This document shows positions 10,462-20,689 of a DNA stretch of 64,000 bases, in pieces. The notes under the pieces were generated by a model. It made no database searches and was not told the origin of the DNA. It saw only the letters and a list, made by a program, of their open reading frames with translations. The DNA is from Microdochium bolleyi (Eukaryota; Ascomycota; Sordariomycetes; Xylariales; Microdochiaceae). The stretch spans positions 1-64,000 of the forward strand of contig KQ964279.1 in NCBI GenBank assembly GCA_001566295.1, in the 5' to 3' direction. Both the position numbers and the translations under genes were made by a program. Numbering within the stretch: the first letter of the stretch is position 1; each line of letters opens with the position of its first letter.

Positions 10462-11979
10462 TTATATAAATCGACCTGGAGTATTAAAATCCAAGATTTC
10501 CAGCTCCCGGAGGAGCTCCTGAAGCTTAGATATCGCCCCTTCGTCAACAGCTCCGATGCACCAGCCCTGCCTCCCATCGCCGCTACTTAGCTCGCTAAGA
10601 TACGCGCCTCCAATGTCCCTAATCTTAGGTACGAGGCTGCACCCGTTCGCCTCCAGCGTAACGCGGGGAAGGTGGTGCAGAATCTCGAGCAGATCGCTCA
10701 CGAGCCGCTGGTGCTCGTCGCGCGAGGAGCTGCCAAATAGCTGGAGAATATTAGATCGCACAAAAAGACTAGTGATGAAGAGGTTGGCAATCTGAGCGTC
10801 GTGCCCCATCGTTGCGCCGCGGGGACGAGAGAGGCCGCCACGCCATCGTAGCTCAGGTGGCAGGTGGTCGAGCGCAGACTGGACCCGGCTCAGGCCAGCG
10901 TTGAGAGCCGCTTCGGGGCTGAGATATAGCCTGTCGATTTGGGCACGATGCCAGGCGAGGAAAATGTCGGCCAGATGGTTCAGGGCGGGTACATATGAGG
11001 TCTCATCGCCATGCCATGGAGCACCGAGTCCAGACCCCGGTTGCTGGGCCTCGCCAGACTCGAGCTCATTGTCTGTCAGTGGTAGGGGACGATTTGACTG
11101 GTCTGTATAGTCATGGGTGGTAACGAAGCTGAGGACCGGTCGGCCGGTGAGGTCTACGTATCTAGAGACAAATGTTCAGTCATGTGCAGGTGTGAGTCCA
11201 TGTAGAGTGCAGACGGACATGTCGCCCACAGCCAGCAGCCAGTATAGCCTCTTGAGGAGCTGCTGCTCGACGAAAGACGCCTTGGCAAGCTCATTGCGGA
11301 TGAGATACTTCACACCGAGCTGTGCGTCTGTGCTGTATCTGTTGGCCTGCACCAGCGATATTCCCGAGACGGCTCCTGACGACGCGCAGAGGTTGTACTT
11401 TGCCACGCACCAATCCAGCGAATATGACCTGTTGCTGGAGAGCAAGTTCTCAGCTTCGACAACATCAAAACAACGCTCGGCTGTGATGCCGCCGTAGTCA
11501 ATGCTGTGGCTGCGACTGCGGAGAGTCGCGCAGGTTGCGCAGACAACACTGATGACGAGACCGTAAAAGACAGGGTTTGTCTCCGTCTCCCCGCTATCAA
11601 GTCGCTTCAGGAAGCTCCGTCGAAAGAGGATGGGCGCGATGGGATGGATGTGCTCGAACCAGTCGTTGAGAACGTGCCGGATAAGATGGTCAGGCCCGAG
11701 CCGCCAGAGGGGCGATGGTGGGAGGCGAACGGAGTCTCTCGGGCTCGTGTCTGGTTCCGGGCCAAGGTATGCACGCTGGGCCGCCCCGTTCGGCGGGCCT
11801 CTCTTTCTACGTGGTCTGACAGAAGTACAGGGCGTGCCAAGCGTCAAGCAGCCCTCGCATGAGGACTCGGCGCCGGCGCCACTGGGTAAGCGACACTTGA
11901 CACGCCGGGCCCGGCATAGGTCGCACGCCTTCTGGTTGCGCGTCTTGCGGCGCGTCGATTCCGGCAAGGCTTCCGCCAT
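10462..11979 (-). pseudogene. Zn(II)2Cys6 transcription factor interrupted by an in-frame TGA
   Basis: One continuous minus-strand frame from ATG 11979 to TAA 10462 (506 codons) with a single internal TGA at 11176-11178, codon 268. The N-terminus has the binuclear zinc cluster with all six cysteines (CDLCRARRVKC, then CEGCLTLGTPC) followed by a basic linker RPRRKRGPP. Then comes the fungal_trans middle homology region (LIRHVLNDWFEHIHPIAPILFRR, later LLKRLYWLLAVGDMS). The reading frame continues normally beyond the stop (DLTGRPVLSFVT and 200 more residues), so it is either a recent nonsense mutation (for example CGA to TGA) or is removed by a weak 57-nt intron (donor GTCCGT, acceptor CTCTAG). 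The gene lies beside a sugar permease and GH35 gene, which it probably controlled. Intact function is uncertain. Confidence 0.75.
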
Positions 11980-12284
11980 TGCTGCAACTTGCAACTGTCG
12001 ATCAGGAAAGATGTGGAGAGGAAAGAAGTCATCCGGCCGGGGTGCATCCGGGGCGGAGTAGGACAGCAGAGTTGCATTGTGCGGGGAGAGTTTATGCGAG
12101 GTATACGCGAGGCGGCGGGTCCTGCTCACGCGTAGACGAGTCATGCATTGGAGCAGTGGGCAGCAATCTCTGAGACAACGCGGCTCAATTCTTGTGCAGG
12201 GCCACGATTGCTGCTTCATACCTGCTGCTGTCCTCCAAATGCGAGGCGCTGTCCTGTCGCATACATCATCGTCAAGCCAGCTAT

Positions 12285-13944
12285 CTACTTGTGTTCCTTG
12301 TGCTCTGCCAGGGGGCTGCCGGCGGCATCGCTGGCAAGACCATGCATCTTGGCATCGGCACCAGCCTGCGCAAGCCCGGCAGGGGCATCGACGCCGTCAA
12401 ACAGCACGGCAATCTCCTCCAGCGTTGGACCGCGGGTCTCCACAAAGTAAAAGTAGATGACGAGGCACTCCACGACGAGGATGGCGACGTACACCAGGTA
12501 GAACCGCCACTGCAGCGCCTCGAGGCCGAGCGGATTGACGTACTGGTTGAACACGCCCGACAGAGCGGTGAAGCAGAAGCACAGCGTCAGCCCCTTTGCG
12601 CGGATCCCGAACGGCAGGATCTCGACCGTGTACGACACTGTCAGCCCTGGCCACGCGGCGCCTGCGGTGCCGTAGAAGAGGAAGATCATGGCGAGCACGG
12701 CGCTGCCAGCAGCGGAGGACCCTGTGTTGGCATAGACGGCGCTGCAGGCTGTCCACGTCGTGAACGAGACGAGCATGCCTACACCGGCGAAGAGGAAGAG
12801 CGTGCGGCGGCCAACACGGTCGACGAGGAATGCCGCGACGAGGGAGACGAGTAGGCACCAGATCGTGAGGCCGCCGTTGATCTTGGCCTGATCAATCGAG
12901 TTGGTGATGCCGATCGTGTTGAGCACCTGCGCGAGGTAATACGACACGAGTCCGTTGCCACTGCACTGCGAGAAGATGGCTGTCATGATGATGAGATAGC
13001 ATCGCTTGCGGTTCCCCTTGGTGCGCCACAGCTCCGCCCAGCCGCCCGCCGACACCTCCTTCTCGAGCCGCAGGGTGTCGCGGATCTCGGCAAACTCCCA
13101 GCGAACAAACTCATTATGCTCATCGCCATTACCATGGTACTTTGTGAGCACGACCAAGGCCTTGTCGAGCTCGCCCTTGCTGATGAGCCAGCGTGGTGAC
13201 TCGGGGAGGAACCACAAGAACAGGAGCTGAATGCCGGGCATGAGGCACTGGAGGGCGGTGGGTAAGCGCCATTGCATGTCTCCCGTTAGGTTCTCAAGGG
13301 TGCCAAATGTGGCCCATGCGGCGATGATCGCACCGAGATACCAGAGGGTGTTGTAGATGGTCGTGATCTTGCCGCGATGGCGCGGGTGTGCAACTTCGGT
13401 GATGAGCAGTGGGCAAGTGCCGTTCGAGATGTTGGAGCCGAGGCCCATGATGAAGCGGCCGACCAGGTACATGGCGTCCGGGTTGTGTGCTGGTGGGAAC
13501 GCCTGCAGCAGAGCGCCCAGCAGGACGAAGACACACCCGATCGCCGTGCCTGTCCTTCTGCCAAGGCCATCGGCAATGTACGGGGCAAACAGCAACACAA
13601 AGAGGCCACCAAAACCGGGCATGGCTCCAAAGATGCCCAGGCGGCTGCCAGTCGGGTTGTTGAAGACTGTGGCCAAACAAGTGTCAGTGGTCTCCCCTCA
13701 CCACAAGGGAGCAAATCTTGTACATACAGTCCCTCCAGGTCTGCATGGTCTGCAGGCCGTTGAGCAGGCTGCCATCGTAGCCCAGCGTGGTCGACCCGAG
13801 GAAGAGGAAGGGCATCATGAGGTACAGCTGACGCAGCTTGGGTTGTTGCCACCAAGGCAGGGGGTTCCCCCGAGGGGTCTCAGAGCCAATAACTGCCTCT
13901 GATGAAGGCTCTATCATGGTCTTATCTCCATGGTTGGAAGCCAT
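12285..13944 (-). CDS. MFS sugar transporter, lactose/hexose permease type
   Basis: Two exons, 13944..13728 and 13666..12285, with a 61-nt intron (GTATGT...CACAG) restoring TWRDFFNNPTGS, give 532 aa, the usual length of fungal lactose permease-like carriers. Twelve hydrophobic helices are expected. Sugar-porter motifs are GYDGSLLNGLQ in TM1, GRFIMGLGSN, the loop RHRGKITTIYNTLWYLGA, PESPRWLISKG after TM6, and DRVGRRTLFLFAG in the second half, with PFGIRAKG and FVETRGPTLEE near the C-terminus. It should sit in the plasma membrane and import a disaccharide or hexose by proton symport. It is divergent from the GH35 beta-galactosidase and co-directional with the Zn2Cys6 gene, a typical sugar-utilisation arrangement. 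The substrate is inferred as a beta-galactoside from this context. Confidence 0.9.
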
Positions 13945-14550
13945 GTTGAAGGGGTTGGAAAACGTTTGCAGGCGAGAGATGATTTGTTTGATCGCGTCGT
14001 GATGATGGTCGAAGTTGAGCTTTCTACTTGGCGGGCGACTCAGGTGCTTATATACGCATCATTGTCGTGCCCGAGGATCGGATGATGTTGGTGGCCCTGG
14101 TTCCCCGGGTTCTAAACAGCAGGGAGCCGCCCCCGCGTGTTCCCCGTGGGAAATATTCGGGAGCCCACTAGATTATTTTCTACCACCGACAAAGCGGTGG
14201 CACCACGACGCCGACGGCTCGGCGCCCCCGGACCATTCGCGAGCATGCGAAGTTTATCCTTTAGCGCACGGCGCGGGCACCGAATCGACCCATGGGGATC
14301 AAGGGTATAAGCGATGTATTTCCGGCTGGTGGAGAGTGCTGTGGGGAAAGCAATGGAGGTCCCCCTCATGATCTTCCTTCTTCGGAGACTTGACGGGGGC
14401 TTGCTGAGAAAACCCATCAGTCGTATTCATCTTAAAAACGATGGAAGTTCTTGCTCTCTGCTCTTCATCTTGTTTCGCCTTGTCCAAGCATCAACGCGTC
14501 TTCTCATACACCTTCTCATATTGCTCTTCTGCACCTCAATACAGCAGAAA
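13945..14550. promoter_or_regulatory. Bidirectional promoter of permease and GH35 beta-galactosidase
   Basis: 606 bp between the two divergent start codons. A TATA-like CTTATATAC lies at 14047-14055, about 100 bp from the permease start, and GGTATAAGC lies at about 14304. GC-rich blocks around 14100-14160 contain CCCCGG/CCCCG words of the kind bound by carbon-catabolite repressors, but no perfect paired site was confirmed. Confidence 0.6.
14183..14200. promoter_or_regulatory. Palindromic CCG-N6-CGG site, candidate Zn2Cys6 operator
   Basis: CCACCG, a six-base spacer ACAAAG, then CGGTGG: perfect 6-bp inverted arms around an everted CCG...CGG pair. Zn2Cys6 dimers recognise CGG/CCG triplets in inverted, everted or direct orientation with a spacer set by the linker; Leu3-type sites are everted. 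The site lies in the promoter shared by the permease and GH35 genes and next to a Zn2Cys6 regulator gene, which makes it the best operator candidate of this cluster. A second close pair, CCG-A-CGG, is at 14211-14217. Confidence 0.5.
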
Positions 14551-16284
14551 ATGGGTGGCGAAACATTACCCGCGAACAGCTCCACGCTGCCGCACCTCCA
14601 TCATGGACCCAACGGCATCCAGCTCATTGTCAAGGGCAAGCCCTTCCTTATGCTCGCTGGCGAGCTGCACAACTCTTCCCTGAGCTCTGCCCGCTTCATG
14701 GCCGACGTATGGCCTGCGATGAAGGCCCAGTCAATCAACACCCTCCTGGGCTCAGTGTCTTGGGAGATGATAGAGCCCACAGAGGGCTACTTCGATTTTT
14801 CCGAACTCGACGTCGTCATCAAGGGTGCCCGAGAGCACGGGATGCACCTCGTCCTGCTCTGGTTTGGGACTTACAAGAACGGCATCTCGACCTACGTCCC
14901 GCACTGGGTCAAACGCGACACGAAGCGCTTTCCTCGAGTCCACGTGCTCGAGGCCGGCGGGCGCAAGCGGACGGTCGAGATGGTCTCCCCATTCTCTGAC
15001 GAGTGCGTCAAGGCCGACAGTCGTGCATTCCGTAAACTAACGGAGCACTTGCGCGACTTTGACGCGGAGAACAACACAGTGGTCATGATCCAGGTAGAGA
15101 ATGAGACAGGCCTGCTGGGCGATGCGCGGGACCGTTCCAGGATCGCGGAAGTTGAGTTCCAGAAAGGTGTTCCGCCCGCTCTGATCAGGCACCTCTCAAC
15201 CACAGACCTGCATCCGAGGTTCAAGGAGCGGTTTGGCTCGCGACTCCCTGCTGCTGCGCAAGCTAACCAAGAGGGCAAGATTGTTTCGTGGGAGTCGCTC
15301 TTTGGACCTGGGAACCCAGCAAGCGAAGCCTTTATGGCCAACGCAATCTCCACATATGTGGGCAAGGTAGCCGCCGCCGGTAAAGAGGGCTATCAGATCC
15401 CCCTGTACACCAACACATGGCTGAACTTTGACAACCCGGCGGCTTTGGATCTCGAGGGCCTGCCGGTCGTGGTCGGCGGCGGTGCCGCACCGGGCATATA
15501 CCCTTCTGGAGGGCCCTGCCCTCACGTCACCGATATCTGGCGCTTGAACGCTCCCGCCCTCGACTTTCTCGCTCCCGACTTGTATTTCCATAATTATGAG
15601 GACGTCTGCAGAAACTACACCGCGCACACCGACAACCCTCTCTTCATTCCGGAGCAGCGCCGTGACGAGAATGGCGCGCGGCGCATTTGGCTGGCATACG
15701 CCACGTACGGGGCTCTTGGGACTGCTCCATTTGGCATCGATACGGGAGCTGAGGTTGTCGGCAGGGAATATAAACTCCTTGCGCAGACGCAGCAATATCT
15801 GCTCAATGTCCCCGCATCGCAGCGCTTTGGGTTCTTCTTTGACGATCTACCGGCTTCGGGCCCCCCACGCGGTCAGGAGAGGTGGACAAGGATGTTTGGA
15901 GGCCATCTCGAGGTCATCATCGAGCGAGCTTTTGTGTTTGGCAGGGCGGGTCCTGGTAGTGGGATGGTGATTCAGCTGGGGGGCGAGAGCTCGGCCCGGT
16001 TCCTGGTTGTTGGCAGGGGTTTCAACATCCACTTCAAGAGCCACAAGGAGGGTGTGACCTTCACGGGGATCCTTGACGCCAGAGAAAAGGAGTACGTCGA
16101 GACGGGCGAGCTGCAGACGCTCAAGACGCTCAACGGTGACGAGACGAGGAGCGGCGAGTTTCTCATTATGCCCAACGACAATCCAGACTACGGCGGGTTC
16201 CCCATCGCCGTTACGATTCCAGCGAAGACATGCATCGCCGAAGTCGAAGCGTACTGGTTGTGCGAGAGCGAGGATGAGTTGTAG
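14551..16284 (+). CDS. GH35 beta-galactosidase with C-terminal DUF5597-like domain
   Basis: An uninterrupted frame; I choose ATG 14551 (577 aa), since the segment from the upstream ATG at 14314 is basic and hydrophobic without family similarity. The TIM-barrel part begins at NGIQLIVKGKPFLMLAGELHNS, the classical GH35 opening. Clan GH-A catalytic glutamates are visible: acid/base Glu 185 in IQVENETG and nucleophile Glu 368 in PLFIPEQRRDE. The last ~150 residues (from about GFFFDDLPASG) match the beta-sandwich tail of bacterial-type GH35 enzymes. There is no signal peptide, so hydrolysis of imported beta-galactosides in the cytosol is likely, consistent with the divergent permease. Its short, single-exon form differs from the ~1000-aa secreted fungal GH35 enzymes and suggests a bacterial-type lineage, perhaps an old transfer. 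Confidence 0.88.
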   Translation: MGGETLPANSSTLPHLHHGPNGIQLIVKGKPFLMLAGELHNSSLSSARFMADVWPAMKAQSINTLLGSVSWEMIEPTEGYFDFSELDVVIKGAREHGMHLVLLWFGTYKNGISTYVPHWVKRDTKRFPRVHVLEAGGRKRTVEMVSPFSDECVKADSRAFRKLTEHLRDFDAENNTVVMIQVENETGLLGDARDRSRIAEVEFQKGVPPALIRHLSTTDLHPRFKERFGSRLPAAAQANQEGKIVSWESLFGPGNPASEAFMANAISTYVGKVAAAGKEGYQIPLYTNTWLNFDNPAALDLEGLPVVVGGGAAPGIYPSGGPCPHVTDIWRLNAPALDFLAPDLYFHNYEDVCRNYTAHTDNPLFIPEQRRDENGARRIWLAYATYGALGTAPFGIDTGAEVVGREYKLLAQTQQYLLNVPASQRFGFFFDDLPASGPPRGQERWTRMFGGHLEVIIERAFVFGRAGPGSGMVIQLGGESSARFLVVGRGFNIHFKSHKEGVTFTGILDAREKEYVETGELQTLKTLNGDETRSGEFLIMPNDNPDYGGFPIAVTIPAKTCIAEVEAYWLCESEDEL

Positions 16285-17907
16285 GAAGACAGACGAGATA
16301 ATTTAGCTGGAAAAGAAGTGGCACAATGTCGGCCGCACAAGCTTTTGTCACGAGTGCTAGCTGTCTCCTTTAGGTAATACAATGCGAGGCATGACTCGTG
16401 CCTGCTTCGGAAGGTAAAATGACTTGCTTGGGGGCCAGGGTGGCTTGGCTATGCACGAGATTCGAGCAGGCCAGTAAGCGCACCGGGTCGTTCCCAAGCG
16501 CACTGGCGCATTGCCAGTCTTCATGCCAGAGCAGATAACTCTAGCTGTCTGTGACGGTAAGAACCAGTGCTGGCAACATCTATCGGCCGCGTCTACAGAC
16601 GATTGCATGCCCAGGGCGGCATAGACTGCTCATTGAGCTTGAGAATGTGCTTAGGGTGTAGGGGCCTCGAACCATGGTGAGTCCACAATGCAAAGAGAAC
16701 ACTCACATAGACACATTCCAAGCTAATTACAGTCCGTCAAAAAGAAGAACGGGGCGACCTGGAGACTCACTGCGACACATTATCGTAGGGCTCAACCAAG
16801 AAACTTGCCAGCGTCAGATCGGAAAAGATCACGACCCCGCTGTCGCAGTCCACCTGGAGGAGCGACATAGACTCGATTCCACCTTCTCAGCCGCAAATCC
16901 ACTCCTGCTGAACTCCGCGACTTCGCACACCCAGTTCTTCGCCGGCCCGAGTGCCAGGCTAGCAAAGACGGACGATTACCCAGTACGGAGTAACGAATAT
17001 TTTGCGCGGATAGCCCCAGGACCATCTTCACCGACTCCAAGTTGCCAGACAGAGTGCAAGGTCCACCCACATCTGATTCGTTCGAGCCTCAGCACTTACT
17101 CGTAGGACCTGGGTAGCGTCCTGGGATCTTCTGCCTAGTCTCATGATCCGAGCTTGGACATGCCTGCGCCCGGCGCACTGAGCAATCTAGGCCCAGGCTC
17201 GCTAGGCACTGACAGCACGCAGATCATTACCACCCACGAGTATTTGAGCTTGGGGTTGACGATGGTCAGTTCACAAATCACAAGGATGATGAGCAAATAC
17301 TCTCCCAGCGCCACAAGCGCCGATCTCAATGGCCAGAGGGGCTGGTTCGCAAGCGAGATAAACTGTTGTATTGCCAAGGCCGTTTGTGGCAGCAGCTAGC
17401 TTTGATCCCCTGGTACCCCAAACGTTGGTTCCAACGATCAGTGCCAAAACGTCGCTTAGCGGCAGTTTCACACGAACTAACGCTAACGCGATGCTACCTT
17501 GCGCGACGCCATTCCCGAGCACTGACATAAACTGAACAGGGCCCAACGGTACCCGGCGTGAGCCTCAGCCAGTAGGAAGCACCCCGTATCACTAGCATCC
17601 TGGTCACGCAGCTGTCGATCGCTCTCGCAACAGCCAGAATCCCTGTCTGCGATGCTGCATGCCCGACTCGTGCTCTCAGTGCCGAGCCGCCCCTCGTGCC
17701 CCTGAATGCTCGACATGTCGGCGCTGAGTCCGTAGCCTCATCAATGCGGGCCAGTGAACCTGGAGCAGAACTCTTGGCGGGGAGAACGAACAGTTGATTA
17801 TAACCAGCAGCGTGCGCCGTCCCAGCGTCCGCTCCCGGCCGTGGACAACCCAGACAGAGGCCCTGCGGCATCATTCTTGCATTTCCCAAGCGAGTCCTGA
17901 GCAAAAC
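16285..17907. other. 1.6-kb intergenic, no gene seen
   Basis: Short frames only. On the minus strand around 17141-17546 two overlapping frames encode hydrophobic stretches (such as GEYLLIILVICELTIV), which might be a relic of a membrane protein gene, but no start, conserved motif or phase-consistent splicing supports a gene. Confidence 0.5.
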
Positions 17908-19306
17908 ATGGCTAAATCAGATCTCGTCGCCGATGCGTGGAGCTCCTCCGTCATCACGCTCGTGTTTTCGACCGGCGCGTTCGGCCTGCGCTTCTGGGCC
18001 AGGCGCGTCACCGGAGTCAGCCTGTGGTGGGACGACTGGTTCGTCATCATTGCATTTGTGAGTACCTGCGATTATGGAGACTCGACAGATCTTCAGCCGA
18101 CTGACAACTGCAGTTCTTCGGCATTGCCTTCAATGTTGGCGAATGGGTCTGGATCATTCAAGGAGGCCTAGGGAGGCACATCACCGACATTCCGGAGTCT
18201 CCCGCGGTCCTGCTGCGCAGCGGCGCGATCCACGTCATGGTCGCCGAGCTGTCGTATGCCACGTCGCTCGCCTTTGTCAAATTCTCCATCCTCTCATTCT
18301 ACTGGCGAATGTTCAAGACGTCGCCCATCAAGATTCCGATCATTGTCCTGTTCATCATGTCGGCAATCTGGTTGACTATTCGTGTAAGTTGAGGACCAGA
18401 GTTGGACAGGAGGGAGCTCTGCTAACAGGTGTCAGAACTTTATGAGCATATTCCACTGCGTTCCTGTCCATGCGTTGTGGACCCCCGACGTGCCTGGTGC
18501 GGTCTGCATTGACGGTTCCAAGTTCTTTACGGCCTCGACCTCTGCCCACCTGGGTCTCGACATCCTCATCATGGCTCTACCAGTCTTCCAAATCGGACAA
18601 CTACAGCTAAAGAAGGCACAGCGCTGGGGCGTCAGCCTGCTCTTCACGTTCGGCATCCTGACATGTATTGCCAGCATTTGCCTTGTGGTAAGTTCATCAT
18701 TGCCCACACTTATCAACACATGAAGCTGACCAACAGACGCACTCTGTGGCCTACAACCCGAAGACAACCGACCTAACCTATGACATTTCGCCGATCATCA
18801 TCTGGGCCGCTGTCGAGGTAAACCTCGCGATAATCGCCGCGTGCCTTCCCCTGCTCCGACCCATATTCACCCGCGTCCTGCGCAAGCTCAACATCGGCTC
18901 GAGCAACAAGTCGAGCGGCGGCGGCGGCCTCACAGGCGACTATCAGAACAGCCGGCCAAAATCTTTCGTGCGGATCGGGGCAAACAGAGCTGGAGGCGCG
19001 GGTGGCACCGACGCTCTGGGTCGTTCCAAGGTCTCTGACGACGCGGACTCAACATATGAGCTGGCCAAGACTCCGATGCACCGCGAGAATAATTATCCAG
19101 AGGGCAACAGCAGCGCCGATTCGATGGAGCGTGGGGCTTCACCGTCCCGGGGATACGACGGTCACCATGGCCGGGCACATGTCACCATCCGGGGTGCGCA
19201 GGAGGATCCGCAGGGCAGTTGGGGCGGCTCAGCGCCCTCTGCGAGAGTGCAGGGTGGAATCATGGTCAAGAACGAGACGAGCATCAGCATTACGCATGCA
19301 TCTTGA
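17908..19306 (+). CDS. Rhodopsin-domain integral membrane protein (Rhodopsin_dom family)
   Basis: Four exons, 17908..18057, 18114..18383, 18436..18687 and 18737..19306, all in phase 0, encode 413 aa. Seven hydrophobic helices are followed by a ~120-aa hydrophilic Ser/Gly-rich tail. Family marks are the WWDDWFVIIAF end of TM2, the tryptophan-rich loop GEWVWIIQGGLGRHI, FVKFSILSFYWRMF in the central helix, and the FHCVPVHALW motif in the next extracellular/loop region. Related fungal proteins (SAT4/rhodopsin domain, Pth11-like in the broad sense) are membrane receptors or sensors of unknown ligand; no retinal-binding lysine is implied. It is tail-to-tail with another membrane protein (102 bp apart) and has a paralogue at 51006. 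Confidence 0.85.
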
Positions 19307-19408
19307 GGTATCGATGATCGGTCGTTATTATCTACACGTAGCACTCATTGTGGTCGAGGTGACCCGTCGAGCCAGAGGGCGCTCCCACTTCCTTCTCAGC
19401 CTTCAGAA

Positions 19409-20689
19409 CTAAGCAATGCCAAACTTTTTCTGCAGCTGCTCCGTCGAGCTCGAGCGACTCTGCGCATCGTCCTCCTTTGCTTCGTGGACGACCTGCGTCT
19501 CAACCTTGCGGTGAATGCCCTCGGGTCCGTCATACTCCTGGTCATTAACATTGGCCGTGACCATGGTGCGCATCTGGACCACATTGCTCTTAGCACCACT
19601 GCCACCACCCCAGAAAGATCGCGCATTGCCGCTCTTGGTCTTGCGCCCGCTCGAGCCGTGACCATGGTACACATTGCTACCGCTTGCCCCACCGCTGCCG
19701 CTGCCCGCGCTCGGCTGGTCGGCCTGCACCGACTTCGTTATCAGGTTCGCGAGGCTCATTTCGATGTGCAGCTTGATGAAATACACGAGCGGATGGAATT
19801 GCGTGTAGATGAAGCCGTCCCCAACGGACATCATGCCGATGAGGATAACCTAGGCCGAGGGAGTGTTAGTCTGTGCGTAGAGGTGCAGGGCACTGGGGGG
19901 CTTGGGCCCAAATGGCCGCCAAGCTCGACCCAACTTACGTCAAGTGCAATAGACACACAGATCATCACGCAATTGTACCAGAAGAGCGGCAAGTATTTTG
20001 TGAGGCCGTTGCTGATGAGCTTGGAGCGAATCAGTCGCACAAAGTAGACGTTGAGCGACATGTCGAGAATTGCAAATATGCCCTTCTCGAGGCGATCCCA
20101 GTAGAAGTTGATGGTGATGAAGGTCTGTGAGACCTGCAGCTGCGCCGGGATCCAGATGCAAAAGACCGAAATGTTGATTGCTCCGATGATGAGGAATGCC
20201 GACCACTGGAGCTGCCGGATACGGGTGCGGTCTCGCTTGAGCAGAGCAATTCTGTTGATGATGATTTGGATGATCTGTTCCAGGTCAGTGGGATCTTGCA
20301 ATGGTGCAAGTGCACAAAGCTTACACATTGAACCTGCAAGCTCCATAGGCAGAGGATGACAAAAAACAAAGCGAACCTGAGCTGATAATTAGCATAGGCT
20401 TGCGGATGTAGGGATCAGGGACAACTCACGAAGGCTGGATCGCGCCCCAGAGATAGAACCACAGGATCGGACTGAGGAGAAAGCAGACAAGCCACTCGAT
20501 CCAGACAAACGTTACGTAAGTATTGAAAGACTTGGTCCTCTTCCAGATCCCCCAGGTCTGCCGCACACCATTGGAGAAGGAGAACATTGCGAACGCCATA
20601 GAGAGACCCCAGACGAGCGACGCAATGTTCATCTCGATGGCCGAGGGGGCCACCTGGATGTAGTTCTCGGGCATGAAAAGGCCAACCAT
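19409..20689 (-). CDS. Seven-TM fungal integral membrane protein, function unknown
   Basis: Four minus-strand exons, 20689..20430, 20376..20325, 20274..19939 and 19849..19409, give 362 aa; donors are GTGAGT, GTAAGC and GTAAGT. The N-terminus MVGLFMPENYIQVAPSA leads into about seven hydrophobic helices. Conserved-looking segments include WGLSMAFAMFSFSNGVRQTW, WIEWLVCFLLSP, QVQCIIQIIINRIALL, INISVFCIWIPAQLQVS, DRLEKGIFAILDMSLNVYFV and FIYTQFHPLVYFIKLHIEM. This matches a common ascomycete family annotated only as integral membrane protein. The tail after TM7 is Gly/Ser-rich. Its pairing with a rhodopsin-domain gene suggests membrane sensing, but that is inference. Confidence 0.8.

Noticed and set aside
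12192..13763. Plus-strand frames over the sugar permease
   Set aside because: Antisense shadows of the minus-strand permease exons.
14314..14550. Upstream start for the GH35 protein giving 656 aa
   Set aside because: The added 79 residues are not similar to GH35 and precede a family-typical start at 14551; could be a leader or promoter.
17141..17546. Minus-strand membrane protein gene
   Set aside because: Hydrophobic frames overlap in different phases, with no splice-consistent model or family motif.
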